Assembly: GCA_027627225.1 (NCBI GenBank)
Contig: CM051028.1
Coordinates: 11,160,201-11,224,200, forward strand
Length of the DNA stretch: 64,000 nucleotides
Source: Congeria kusceri
Lineage: Eukaryota > Mollusca > Bivalvia > Myida > Dreissenidae
Direction of reading: 5' to 3'
Below the pieces are notes generated by a model. It was not told where the DNA came from, did no database searches, and saw nothing but the letters and a program-made list of their open reading frames with translations. Both the position numbers and the translations under genes were made by a program. How positions within the stretch are numbered: position 1 is the first letter of the stretch; every line of letters begins with the position of its first letter. Below, piece after piece: positions 1-9,428 of the stretch.

Positions 1-222
1 CAAATTGTCAACTTAAATATATTGTATTGTGTCAAAGATTGGGTCGTTGTTTCTAGAAATATTAATGAATTCAGGTCAGAGAATATGAATATATATGTTC
101 TTGTATCTACCTCACTTTGTATGGAGTGAGCTACTCTACCCGTTGGAATGTGTGGTGTGTGTTATGTACCTCACTCAGTAGATGTAAGAATACGCGTTTA
201 ATGAAGAATATTATTTGCACAG

Positions 223-336
223 ATGACTTTGTCAGCACCGATGTTCCAAAACAAATGAAGAGATGTCTGAATGCCCGAGATAGCAGTTCCTCTTCTACAC
301 ATAGTTTCCCACAATCTGTTGTGATGGACACAAACG
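223..336 (+). CDS. Candidate duplicated microexon, copy 1 (38 codons, phase 1-1)
   Basis: The segment is 114 bp, bounded by an AG acceptor (221-222, TTTGCACAG) and a GT donor (337-338, GTAGGT). With two bases completing the upstream codon, it reads open throughout and leaves one base at the end, so it is a symmetric phase 1-1 exon that can be duplicated without breaking the frame. The peptide begins DFVSTDVPKQMKRCL and has a serine run (SSSSS) before THSFPQ. The other two phases contain stops or lose the symmetry. I do not recognise a domain; the peptide is short, polar and probably disordered. It may be part of the N-terminus of the zinc-finger/recombinase gene that follows, but that link rests on phase and strand only. 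Confidence 0.55.
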
Positions 337-565
337 GTAGGTCTTGATTAAATTTGAGAGTTGTGAATAAATGTCTGTTAAAGCATTCCTCGTTTCAGAA
401 CGAAAGTTGTGTTGCATTCCTCCATGTAGTAATGAATTTGTGCCAGAGAATATGAATTTATATATTCTTGTTATCTACCTCACTTTGTATGGAGTGAGCT
501 ACTCTACCCATTGGAATGTGTGGTGTGTAAGACTACGTGTTTAATGAAGAATATTATTTGCACAG

Positions 566-679
566 ATGACGTCGTCAGCACCGATGTTCCAAAACAAATG
601 AAGGGATGCCTGAATACCCGAGATAGCAGTTCCTCTTCTACACATAGCTTGCCACAATCTGTTGTGACGGACACAATCG
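566..679 (+). CDS. Candidate duplicated microexon, copy 2 (38 codons, phase 1-1)
   Basis: Same 114-bp length and borders as copy 1 (acceptor AG at 564-565, donor GT at 680-681). It is open in the same phase, beginning DVVSTDVPKQMKGCL. Relative to copy 1 it has several substitutions, including R to G, A to T and N to I near the end, but no stop and no indel. The adjoining upstream intron is 25 bp shorter than in the other copies, while the exon length is exactly kept. That contrast is mild evidence that the exon is under frame constraint. Confidence 0.55.
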
Positions 680-932
680 GTAGGTCTTGATTGAATTTGA
701 GAGTTGTGAATAAATGTCTGTTAAAACATTCCTCGTTTAAGAGCGAAACTTGTGTTGCTTGTCTCCGTGTAGTAATGAATTTGTGCCAGAGAATATAAAT
801 ATATATGTTCTTGCATCTACCTCAATTTGTATGGAGTGAGCTACTCTACCCGTTGGAATGTGCGGTGTGTGTTATGTACCTTACTCAGTAGATGTAAGAA
901 TATGCGTTTAATGAAGAATATTATTTGCACAG

Positions 933-1046
933 ATGACGTCTTCAGCACGGATGTTCCAAAACAAATGAAGAGATGCCTGAATGCCCGAGATAGCAGTTCC
1001 TCTTCTACACATAGCTTCTTACAATCTGTTGTGACGGACACAAATG
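933..1046 (+). CDS. Candidate duplicated microexon, copy 3 (38 codons, phase 1-1)
   Basis: A 114-bp segment between AG at 931-932 and GTAGGT at 1047, open in phase 1-1. It begins DVFSTDVPKQMKRCL and keeps the SSSSS run; the motif after it reads HSFLQ rather than HSFPQ. The DVFSTDV start is shared with copy 4, which suggests that copies 3 and 4 are the closest pair. No domain is recognisable. Confidence 0.55.
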
Positions 1047-1299
1047 GTAGGTCTTGATTGAATTTGAGAGTTGTGAATAAATGTCTGTTAAAACATTCCT
1101 CGTTTCAGAACTAAAGTTGTGTTGTATTTCTCCGTGTAGTAATGAATTTGTGCCAGAAAATATGAATATATATGTTCTTGTATCTACCTCACTTTGTATG
1201 GAGTGAGCTACTCTACCCGTTGGAATGTGTGGTGTGTGTTCTGTACCTCACTCAGTAGATGTACGAATATGCGTTTAATGGAGAATATTATTTGCACAG

Positions 1300-1413
1300 A
1301 TGACGTCTTCAGCACCGATGTTCCAAAACAAACGAAGAGATGCCTGAATGTCCGCGATAGCAGTTCCTCTTCTACACATAGCTTCCCACAATCTGTTGTG
1401 ACGGACACAAACG
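1300..1413 (+). CDS. Candidate duplicated microexon, copy 4 (38 codons, phase 1-1)
   Basis: A 114-bp segment between AG at 1298-1299 and GTAGGT at 1414, open in phase 1-1. It begins DVFSTDVPKQTKRCL and ends TDTNG. Here M is changed to T and A to V relative to copy 3. Downstream the repeat homology ends within ~20 bp, so this is the last member of the duplicated series. Function is unknown. Confidence 0.55.
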
Positions 1414-1434
1414 GTAGGTCTTGATTGAATTTGA

Positions 1435-1914
1435 GAAAAGGTTGACCTGTTACTTGCAAAGTGGCGCGCACATATTCAATAATATTGCCAAACATATTTT
1501 AATGCATGCATTTGACATAATTGATTATGACATTAATTGGCTGTATTGATGATAGATTCAATGTGTTGATGTAATTCTTAAATTGCTGATATTTATTGAG
1601 ATTCTGTCAATCTTATGACAAAGTGGTTGTAAAGTCCAATACATTTTTCGAAATATTTTTAATTTTTTCCATAAGAAAACGTTTTGAATGAGGCTATTAA
1701 CTGAGTTAGCAAAGAATGTTCAATGTAAATGCCAATTCTTCTCTAAATGGTTTCACATCTTTCAATGTTAAGCTCAGAAACATAGAATCTACAAAATAAT
1801 TGATCATGAACAACACACTTAACAACACAGATGACGTTTAAATTGTACATGTGTGTGTGGGGGGGGGGGGGCATCTTTTAAAAATATGCTTGATGAAGTA
1901 TATAATTTTTACAG
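1435..1914. other. Intron-like AT-rich spacer with a G13 run and an exon relic
   Basis: No open frame of note. A run of 13 G follows GTGTGTGT at 1859-1871. Around 1819-1840 the sequence acaacacagATGACGTTTAA resembles the acceptor and first bases of the 114-bp exons, but it meets a TAA at once. It may be a decayed further copy of that exon; this is weak evidence. Confidence 0.5.
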
Positions 1915-1983
1915 ATGATTACTTCAAGACCATCGCTCCAGGGACATTTACTCAAGCACAAGCAGATGTGTATGACTACAGTG
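1915..1983 (+). CDS. Candidate small exon (23 codons, phase 1-1)
   Basis: A 69-bp open segment preceded by a T-rich acceptor (ataatttttacag) and followed by GTAGGTGTAA at 1984. The phase is again 1-1, and it starts with the same AT-GA bases as the four 114-bp exons. The peptide begins DYFKTIAPGTFTQAQ and ends VYDYSG. Shared phase, shared donor hexamer and a similar first codon suggest it belongs to the same transcript as the upstream microexons. No domain is recognised. It could be a chance open segment, because it is short. Confidence 0.5.
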
Positions 1984-2719
1984 GTAGGTGTAACTTTGAT
2001 GTTAAAACACTGAGGCTTATAAACTGGTTGTTTTTCAGATGGCTTTACATGTTTACCCCTGACCGTGAATGTTTTTAATCAATACGAATTACCAGCACAA
2101 GATGTGCAGCACCATCTATATTATAAAGGTCTATTTTGCAGGTTTTTTTGTTTTTTTTTGCCCAGTTACCAGAAACAACTATGGTATTTTTAGCTTGTCT
2201 TATGTTTTTGTTAAGTTTTTCATTAAAAAGACCACTTTTCTTGAAAAAAATTTGTCCTACAGCTTTCAAACTTGGTATAATTATTCATCATGATGAGTTG
2301 AGTCCGTAGGACAAAACTATAACTCTGTAAAGCATTTTGAGCGAATTTAAATGACGCTTGTTTGACATTAACTTCCAATAAGGCTTGTGCAGACAATTAG
2401 AAACATTTTTGTGCTATCATCATGAACTTTAGGTATAAAAAGAAAGTGAATTTCGGCATAATTTGGCATTATTAATTACATTTTTGTTCTTGAGTTATGC
2501 TCTGCCAGACGACACATCAGACCTGTGAATTTCTTGTTTTAGACACCTTTTAATGAGGTTAGCAGAGGAAATGTTTTTGAAAAAAAAATCTAGCAGTCAT
2601 TTCCTGAAGTGATTTCGAGATAATAATAAAGTAAGTTTCTTTGGAAGTTAGATTCAGATACGTAACCATATCAGCCTAATTTAATTCTGCTTAATTCCAT
2701 TTTTGTTTTTTTATTTCAG
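1984..2719. other. Intron-like region, possibly holding a dispersed repeat
   Basis: No convincing gene. The stretch from about 2240 to 2520 (for example cctacagctttcaaacttgg and the tcatcatgatgagttg region) looks like a type of dispersed non-coding repeat I associate with bivalve genomes; this is a memory-based impression and was not tested. The region ends in a clear polypyrimidine tract and acceptor, TTTTTTTATTTCAG, with the AG at 2718-2719. Confidence 0.35.
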
Positions 2720-2782
2720 ACCACAGTTTTGAAGAACTGATGTCAGATGACACTGATGCTGACCCTGGCTCATTTGGAGTCT
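2720..2782 (+). CDS. Candidate small exon (21 codons, phase 1-1) or 5' part of the zinc-finger exon
   Basis: A strong acceptor at 2718-2719 opens a segment that in phase 1 reads acidic sequence starting DHSFEELMSDDTDADPG. It can end at a GTAGGTGTAG donor at 2783, giving 63 bp, phase 1-1, with the same donor hexamer as the five upstream exons. Alternatively, this acidic stretch is the true start of the zinc-finger exon and one indel near 2770-2782 separates the two frames, since the acidic composition continues in the other frame (ESVGVDDQSEVVSDSEAS). I cannot decide between a real exon end and a frameshift without transcripts. Confidence 0.45.
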
Positions 2783-3717
2783 GTAGGTGTAGATGATCAA
2801 TCAGAGGTTGTATCAGACTCAGAGGCTTCTGACATTGTTGAGCAATTTCCGAGTTTGTCAGTACCAGTAGAAAATAATGCCCAGAGATGTCAAGAAAAAG
2901 AAAACAAGAAAGTGTCTGTGAACAGGAGTAATAATAAGGACAAAATGGTCAGGGACATAGCTCATTTTTGTCTTTTTTGTGACTCTAAATCAACCAATAT
3001 AACAAAACATTATTTCGGACCTCATAAGAATGAACTTGAAGTAGTTAAAATTAAAAGTTTGCCATTAAAATCAAACGAAAGGAAGTGTGAAATACTGAGG
3101 TTAAGAAATGCAGGTGATTTCAAATATAACAGTGAAGTCTTGACAAAGGGAGGTGTGTTGGTTACCTGGTCCAGGAAACAGGACGCCAGTTCAGTTGAAG
3201 ATTATCTGCAGTGTGAAGCATGCTTAGCGTTTTTCACCAAATCAAATCTATGGCGGCATCGTCAGGTGTGCCCATTACTTCAACAAAAAACAAAAACAAG
3301 AAATGTACAATCTGAAGCTTATCTTTTGCTGCCTTCATCAGTAGAAATCAGTGCTGGGCTGAAAGAAAAAGGTATTAGCAGGATGGCCTTGAACGAGGTT
3401 ACTATAGCTGCTCGTACAGACCCTATTATTGTAAAAGTTGGAGAGAAATTGTTCCAGAAACATCATCATCAACATCATCTTTATCAGCATATTTCTCAAA
3501 AAATGAGATAACTTGAGAGATTTCTAATAAGTGCGAGAAAGATGAATGCGGAAATTCTTACACTGAAAGATGTTCTAAGACAGCAGTCAATGCAACCAAG
3601 GCGCTGTGTAAGTTTGATGCAGAAAGTAACTTGTCTGAAAACCCATCACTGCGCTTAAGTTGGGACATCTGTTAAAGAAATGTGCAAAAATTATTAAGTC
3701 GGAGGCTCTGATTCATT
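2741..3717 (+). pseudogene. N-terminal part of a zinc-finger/tyrosine-recombinase-like gene, broken
   Basis: The open frame from ATG 2747 to TAA 3509-3511 encodes 254 residues. An acidic N-terminus is followed by a first zinc-binding pattern (C75-x2-C78 with H88 and H93), a basic/hydrophobic stretch (ERKCEILRLRNAGDFKYNSEVL) and a C2HC finger (C156-x2-C159-x11-H171-x3-C175). From memory, this arrangement occurs in a family of animal proteins that join such fingers to a tyrosine-recombinase domain (Crypton-like origin). The frame then breaks. After the TAA it continues as LERFLISARKMN. It shifts frame near 3575-3600, giving TAVNATKALCKFDAESN. It shifts again near 3651-3659 into the frame starting LGHLLKKCAK. 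One stop and at least two shifts in about 250 bp argue for a pseudogene, unless unrecognised introns or assembly errors are involved. Confidence 0.7.
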
Positions 3718-4632
3718 GTGATAATGAAAAAAGTAAAAGAGCGGAAAACTTTCTTACAGTGGTGGAGGCTGAATGGACGGATAGTGTATCGTCATCTGCA
3801 CTGCATACATTGTCTGCCAAAAAAATGAATAAGGGACAACTTTTGCCTCTCTCAGAAGATATACAGAAACTGCAACGGTATTTTACTCAGAAAAATAAAG
3901 AACTGACAGAGAAGTTACAAAGGTCTTTCACTAAAGGTGAATTTGATATTCTTAATCAAATAACATTAGCACAGATTGTCATGTTTAACAGAAGAAGAGG
4001 AGGCGAGACGCAGCGCATAACTGTGGATGCTTACAGGGAAAGAAAGAATTCATCCGATCAGGCTCCTAAGGAAATTGAAGAGTCACTGAGTGCCTCAGAA
4101 AAAATATCACTATCCACTATGTCAAGAGTGGAAATACGTGGTAAAAAAAGGACGTACAGTTCCAGTGTTATTGACAACAGGATTCCAGAGAAATATTGAA
4201 TTGCTTTTGCATTTGCGAAGTCAAGCATCAGTCAGTGAAAGGAACAAATATCTATTTCCAAAAACAAACTTTGAATCAGAAGAACCTCTTCGAAGTTCAG
4301 ATGTCTTGAGAAAGTTCTCTAAAGAAGCAGCATTAAAGTGCCCTGAAAATGTCACAAGCACCAGACTCCGAAAACACATTGCCACGGTTTCTCAGGTTCT
4401 TAACCTGGATAGTCATGACCTGGATGTGATGGCTAACTTTCTCGGGCATGACATCACCGTCCACAGATCTTTCTATCGACTGCCCCAAGAGACACTTCAG
4501 GTCGCACGAATGGGTCGACTTTTAACAGCATTCAACACCGGAACTGTTGGACTGTACAATTGGAAGGCTATTGATGACATTTCTCTGGATTACACTGATA
4601 TAAGTACGTATTACACAATAGTTTGTTTATGA
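3718..4632 (+). pseudogene. Tyrosine-recombinase catalytic domain, unit 1, frameshifted
   Basis: Two overlapping frames encode one domain. The first continues the frame opening at 3660 (179 codons, ends 4199). It contains the N-terminal helical part (SEDIQKLQRYFTQ) and box I, with R113-x2-E116 in NRRRGGE. The second (180 codons to the stop at 4632) contains RLRKH (R94, K95, H96), LGH (H120) and Y129. The LGH-x8-Y spacing is the one seen in XerD-type recombinases. The beta-hairpin with the likely catalytic lysine (IRGKK, K162) lies where the frame changes, at an A7 run (4143-4149). A +1 shift is needed to pass from the first frame to the second. A GTACGT donor at 4604 may end the exon. Such enzymes cut and rejoin DNA through the tyrosine; this copy should not yield the whole domain. 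Confidence 0.8.
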
Positions 4633-4716
4633 ATTTAACTCTGTTTAGATTTGGTCCTTTAGTTCTAGTGATTGTTTGTCATTTTAGTAGGTTTTCCCTT
4701 CTCATTACATTTATAT

Positions 4717-5619
4717 TAGGGATGCAAAAGGTTAACCGGTTAACCTACTGAACGATCGGTTAACCTGTAACATTTTCTAGAAAAGGTTAACCTGAAACTT
4801 TAAAAAAAATAAAAAATAAAAATGCATTTTTCATGGACTGAATCATACGAAGATTACTTTCTAGCGCTCGACATACTGCCAATTAACGCTGTCGCCCGCC
4901 TGAAACAACATACCACGCCGATGACGGGAATCAATTCACTTGAACGTGTCAATAAAGTAATAAAGCAATAAACCAGTACCTTTGTTGTTGCAAACAAGGT
5001 TATGTTTTGGTAATTGACACTATTGTTTTGATATTACTCGCGAAAAACTAACGTGGGATCTGAGGGCTATCATCGTAGACGTAATTGACACGTTTAACTC
5101 GCGAAAACGCAGTCGATTAAGTGTTTGGTCTGCTTATTTGATGTTTTGTTTACCAATTTACAAGTTTGATTGAATTCTTGACCAGTTAACGTTGTATTCG
5201 CTCTATCAGAATTAAACATTAAAACATAATGAACAAAAAAGAAACAAAATAATTCCAAACGACATTGACATAAGCGGCCCCACCAAAGATTAATTAATAA
5301 TTTAATTTGTTTATTTTTTACTCACATTAAATAACGGAGGAGAATCACCTGATACAAAACTATTAGACTAATTTTGACATGAAATAACACTTATATAACA
5401 TGTAAGACAAATTTACAATTTATATACAACATTTATACATGTTACGAACGTAAGCGGCCATAATATATACTTCCGTTTTGGAAGAGAGTACATGTACATA
5501 CAATATAAAAGGTTTGAAAGTATACTTAAACATTTCGAGTTTTTTCGGTTAACCGGTAAATTTACTGGTAAATACAACAGGTTAACCGGTAAATTTATTA
5601 GTAACCTTTTGCATCCCTA
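4717..5619. mobile_element. hAT-like MITE, 903 bp, in unit 1
   Basis: The ends are inverted repeats: TAGGGATGCAAAAGGTTA on the left and TAACCTTTTGCATCCCTA on the right. Flanking 8-bp sequences ATTTATAT (4709-4716) and ATTTATAA (5620-5627) match at 7 of 8 bases, as expected for an old hAT target-site duplication. The interior has GGTTAACC/GGTTAACCGG motifs near both ends and no coding capacity. The TIR sequence and 8-bp duplication point to the hAT superfamily; a non-autonomous element is inferred from the lack of a transposase frame. Confidence 0.85.
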
Positions 5620-5627
5620 ATTTATAA

Positions 5628-8124
5628 TGATTTACAAAGTGCATTAGGGAGCATCCATCAGTATTTAGAAAAAATAAACTCAAACTAGCAATTAAATATA
5701 CATGTATGTCAAATGTAGTTTACTGGCAGTGTCGCCATACAGATACAGTTTGACCTGAACTCGTCGGATAAATTCAAATACACAAAGACCCTAACCTAAT
5801 ATTCTCTATATTTTATACATCTGTCTGTTGTCTGATTAAATTTGTATTAAAATAATAAAAGTTCATTAAACACCTATAGTTAATTATTTTGAATGGAAAT
5901 TGCTTCCCTAAAAAGAGACTATAATGCCTGTCAGATATAATTTCTTAAGTCAAAATGGTGTTAAGTTGATTTAACAACGTGTAACCTGCTGTTATAACAT
6001 AATGATTGGAAAGTTGAAGAATCAGAAAACGGGCGATTTATAGACGAGAGCTTGTGGTAAAATTCCAATTAACAATAGTAATGAGAACGCAGTGTTTAGT
6101 TGATAAAACAAAACGTAATGAATTAATTACAAACAAAATATGATGAATATATAACTTAAATTTTTGAATAGGAAATATAAAAAATTGCTTCATGGAAGCC
6201 TACAAAAACTCTGGTCTAATTTTGTTAAGCAAGCGCGTTACCGCAATTTTTTAAGGATGGCCTTATGACCATTCCTTATCCACCCATATCTACCAACCTC
6301 ACTTTGGCCTTGATGTAATTTGGACTTGAAATATTAGAAATGGGTTGTCCAGCACGAGCAATAAGCATGTGTGTTTATCGTACGCAGCATCTTGTTTTAA
6401 AGGAAAATAAAAATATGCCTAATGTGTAATTTTGCTCTAATATATAAACTAAAAAGCACAAACACGTTACTGGGATTATAAATATAAATTACAAAATAGC
6501 CAATGCATTCCGACAAAACTCATCAGGGCATAATATAATACAGTAAATATATAAATGAAATGTTGCTATTTGAAACTTGTTTTGAAATCCAAACAGTATT
6601 GTTATTTTGATACTGCACTTCTAAAAGCTGTGACCTTATAGTATCCATGCCATGTGTGAGACCAGTCCATTGCCAACTTGAAGTTAACAAGGGTGAGGTA
6701 AGTATTTAAAACCTCTAGATTATATTTCATGGAATTGTGTAATATGAATAAGTTTGCATTTAGCTACAGAACTGCGTTTTTGAGCAAGCAATCAATTTTA
6801 TTCGTCTAAAACTCTTAATAATTAAAAATTATTCGGTATCAAAACTTATCAATTAGTCATGGTAAGCAATTAGATCTGTAATAATTGACAACATCCTGTC
6901 CGTATCAATCCTCGAACCATATCTGCTGTGTTTCAACAAATAAGAGCACAGAAAAAAATGAGTGCAAGAAAATGGATCGCTGTCTTAATTAAAGATAACT
7001 TACAATAAATATCTTGAAAACTAGATTTTTAGCTCTTCCCAACATTGTTCAGGAAACTATACAATCTCAATATGCCATAATTGTGGATAATGTGATTGGT
7101 AATTTACTTAGATATTTCAATAGAATTAGTTATTTCCAATAGAATAGTAAGTATGAAAGTAACATATAAGGAACTTACTGTATAGTAAGTTTTCAGACCC
7201 CTCTACATTTTCGGATAATAATATTTTCCATAGACATGAAAAGAAATAGTTTTTCCCGTACGAATTCATAGGGATAAAACCTGTAGGCATTATTTAAAAG
7301 ACAGTGCTAGTAACTGTAGCATTTTAACCATATTTGGTTTATTAAAGTGTGTACATTTGATCTTTCCTATCAGTTATTTGCAAAATAATCAGATTAAAAT
7401 GACAATAACACTTGAAAGCAGACAGAAAAAACTTTAAAATGACGAAGAAAACGCTTCAATACGCAATAAATCAACAAGTACGTCGATTTGTTCCATCGTT
7501 TATTAGTTTTATGTAAGTTAAACCAACTGTCAATTCAACGTATATACGTATATATTCGTGTTCCCGTATGTACAGACGAAAACTATTTGGTGATTAAAAA
7601 CTAGCTTATTGTGCATTTGAAAGCAATGATTGTTCTTAACTTTTATTCAATTTTAAATTGAAATATATGTTTATTAACTTTATTTGGTTAATTTTATTTA
7701 TGCCACTATATCTGTTGTAAGGTAGCGTTCCCCTCTCATAATTCTGTTTATACAAGAAATGCAGTTATAAGGGTACTACTCAATTCTGATTTGATACTCA
7801 GTTAAAAAAAATCAAATCACTGGCATAACACTTCCTGAAATACTAGATTGCTTTTTTGATACTAAATTAGTTTTTTAAAACAAGGGTAATACTTCTAAAA
7901 TGCTCTGTAGCTAGAAGGATTTGTTACTAGTAACTTCCATTTTCTTTCATTTACTGCCCTTTTTGGCGATCTTTAAAATTGCTTTCTTCATGAAATACAT
8001 TACAATACATTAATCGTTCTATTAATCAATGACCTAGGCGTAATCTATTAATCAATGCTTAAAGGTTATGGTGGCTCCCAAAGTGATTACATCAACTACT
8101 TGACAATGCAGGCTCTAGTGTTTG
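5628..8124. other. AT-rich non-coding part of the array unit
   Basis: No credible gene on either strand. Points of note are a consensus-like donor GAGGTAAGTATT at 6695-6706, a short inverted repeat TTCAATTTTAAATTGAA near 7646-7662, a small alternating stretch cgtatatacgtatatattcg near 7540-7559, and a 14-bp direct repeat tctattaatcaatg (about 8019 and 8044) just before the minisatellite. The same sequence lies at +4712 steps in all twelve units. Confidence 0.7.
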
Positions 8125-8429
8125 TACACACACTCTACATGCAAGTCACTACACAGTACAAACTATGCAAGTCTTTACACAGGACATACTATGCAAGTCT
8201 TTACACAGTACATACTATGCAAGTCTTTACACAGTACATACTATGCAAGCCACTACACACTATGCAAGTCTATTCACAGTACATACTATGCAAGTCACTA
8301 CACAGTACTCAATTTGCAAGACTTTACACAGTACACACTATGCAAGCCAGTACACACTATGCAAGTCTTTACACAGCACACACTATGCACAGTACACAGT
8401 ACACACTATGCAAGTCTTCACACAGCACA
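8125..8429. repeat. Minisatellite start segment, unit 1
   Basis: About a dozen degenerate copies of the motif tatgcaagtctttacacagtacac, truncated at 8429 by the array junction. Its last bases are cttcacacagcaca, where other units have ctttacacagcaca. Confidence 0.95.
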
Positions 8430-9344
8430 GTGATAATGAAAAAAGTAAAAGAGCGGAAAACTTTCTTACAGTGGTGGAGGCTGAATGGACGGATAGTGTA
8501 TCGTCATCTGCACTGCATACATTGTCTGCCAAAAAAATGAATAAGGGACAACTTTTGCCTCTCTCAGAAGATATACAGAAACTGCAACGGTATTTTACTC
8601 AGAAAAATAAAGAACTGACAGAGAAGTTACAAAGGTCTTTCACTAAAGGTGAATTTGATATTCTTAATCAAATAACATTAGCACAGATTGTCATGTTTAA
8701 CAGAAGAAGAGGAGGCGAGACGCAGCGCATAACTGTGGATGCTTACAGGGAAAGAAAGAATTCATCCGATCAGGCTCCTAAGGAAATTGAAGAGTCACTG
8801 AGTGCCTCAGAAAAAATATCACTATCCACTATGTCAAGAGTGGAAATACGTGGTAAAAAAAGGACGTACAGTTCCAGTGTTATTGACAACAGGATTCCAG
8901 AGAAATATTGAATTGCTTTTGCATTTGCGAAGTCAAGCATCAGTCAGTGAAAGGAACAAATATCTATTTCCAAAAACAAACTTTGAATCAGAAGAACCTC
9001 TTCGAAGTTCAGATGTCTTGAGAAAGTTCTCTAAAGAAGCAGCATTAAAGTGCCCTGAAAATGTCACAAGCACCAGACTCCGAAAACACATTGCCACGGT
9101 TTCTCAGGTTCTTAACCTGGATAGTCATGACCTGGATGTGATGGCTAACTTTCTCGGGCATGACATCACCGTCCACAGATCTTTCTATCGACTGCCCCAA
9201 GAGACACTTCAGGTCGCACGAATGGGTCGACTTTTAACAGCATTCAACACCGGAACTGTTGGACTGTACAATTGGAAGGCTATTGATGACATTTCTCTGG
9301 ATTACACTGATATAAGTACGTATTACACAATAGTTTGTTTATGA
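8430..9344 (+). pseudogene. Tyrosine-recombinase segment, unit 2
   Basis: Both frames encode the same residues as unit 1 from DNEKSKRAENF onward. The A7 frameshift is at 8855-8861. Upstream coding is replaced by minisatellite: the frame 8165-8911 (248 codons) starts in the repeat and enters the recombinase segment without a stop. Confidence 0.8.
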
Positions 9345-9428
9345 ATTTAACTCTGTTTAGATTTGGTCCTTTAGTTCTAGTGATTGTTTGTCATTTTAGT
9401 AGGTTTTCCCTTCTCATTACATTTATAT

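Larger units (their letters stand above)
63..1434 (+). repeat. Four-copy ~367-bp tandem repeat, each with one small exon
   Basis: Four tandem copies begin near 63, 430, 773 and 1140; the shared landmark tctac lies at 106, 474, 816 and 1183, giving spacings of 368, 342 and 367 bp. Copy 2 lacks about 25 bp of the intron-like part, just upstream of its exon. Copy 4 stops matching at about 1434. Each copy holds upstream intron-like sequence, an acceptor ending TTTGCACAG, a 114-bp open segment and a GTAGGTCTTG donor. The duplicated unit is therefore an exon with its flanking introns. Confidence 0.93.
3718..8429 (+). repeat. Array unit 1 (left edge unit)
   Basis: The parent-like unit, still joined to the upstream exon. 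It holds the recombinase segment (3718-4632), the MITE (4717-5619), AT-rich non-coding DNA (5628-8124) and the start of the minisatellite (8125-8429). Private bases include T at 6064, C at 6457, G at 7517 and cttcacacag (not ctttacacag) just before the junction. This is the pattern expected of an edge unit that escapes homogenisation. Confidence 0.95.

Noticed and set aside
117..347. 76-codon frames in three of the four ~367-bp repeats, and frames on the opposite strand
   Set aside because: They run through the intron-like part and the acceptor site. The 114-bp phase-1 exon explains the sequence better, and the minus-strand frames are its mirror.
2075..2269. 64-codon minus-strand frame and the 74-codon plus-strand frame opposite it
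   Set aside because: Low-complexity, AT-rich, no domain, inside an intron-like region.
4143..4149. Programmed -1 ribosomal frameshift at the A7 run
   Set aside because: The second recombinase frame is reached by a +1 shift; a -1 slip at AAAAAAA leads to a different frame, so the usual slippery-heptamer model does not fit.
8125..8429. CRISPR-like regular short repeats
   Set aside because: Repeats are directly abutting and degenerate with no unique spacers, in a eukaryotic context; this is a minisatellite.
8055..8540. 161-codon and 103-codon frames crossing or preceding each unit junction
   Set aside because: Alternative-frame readings of the minisatellite; the 161-codon frame reads the recombinase region out of frame.
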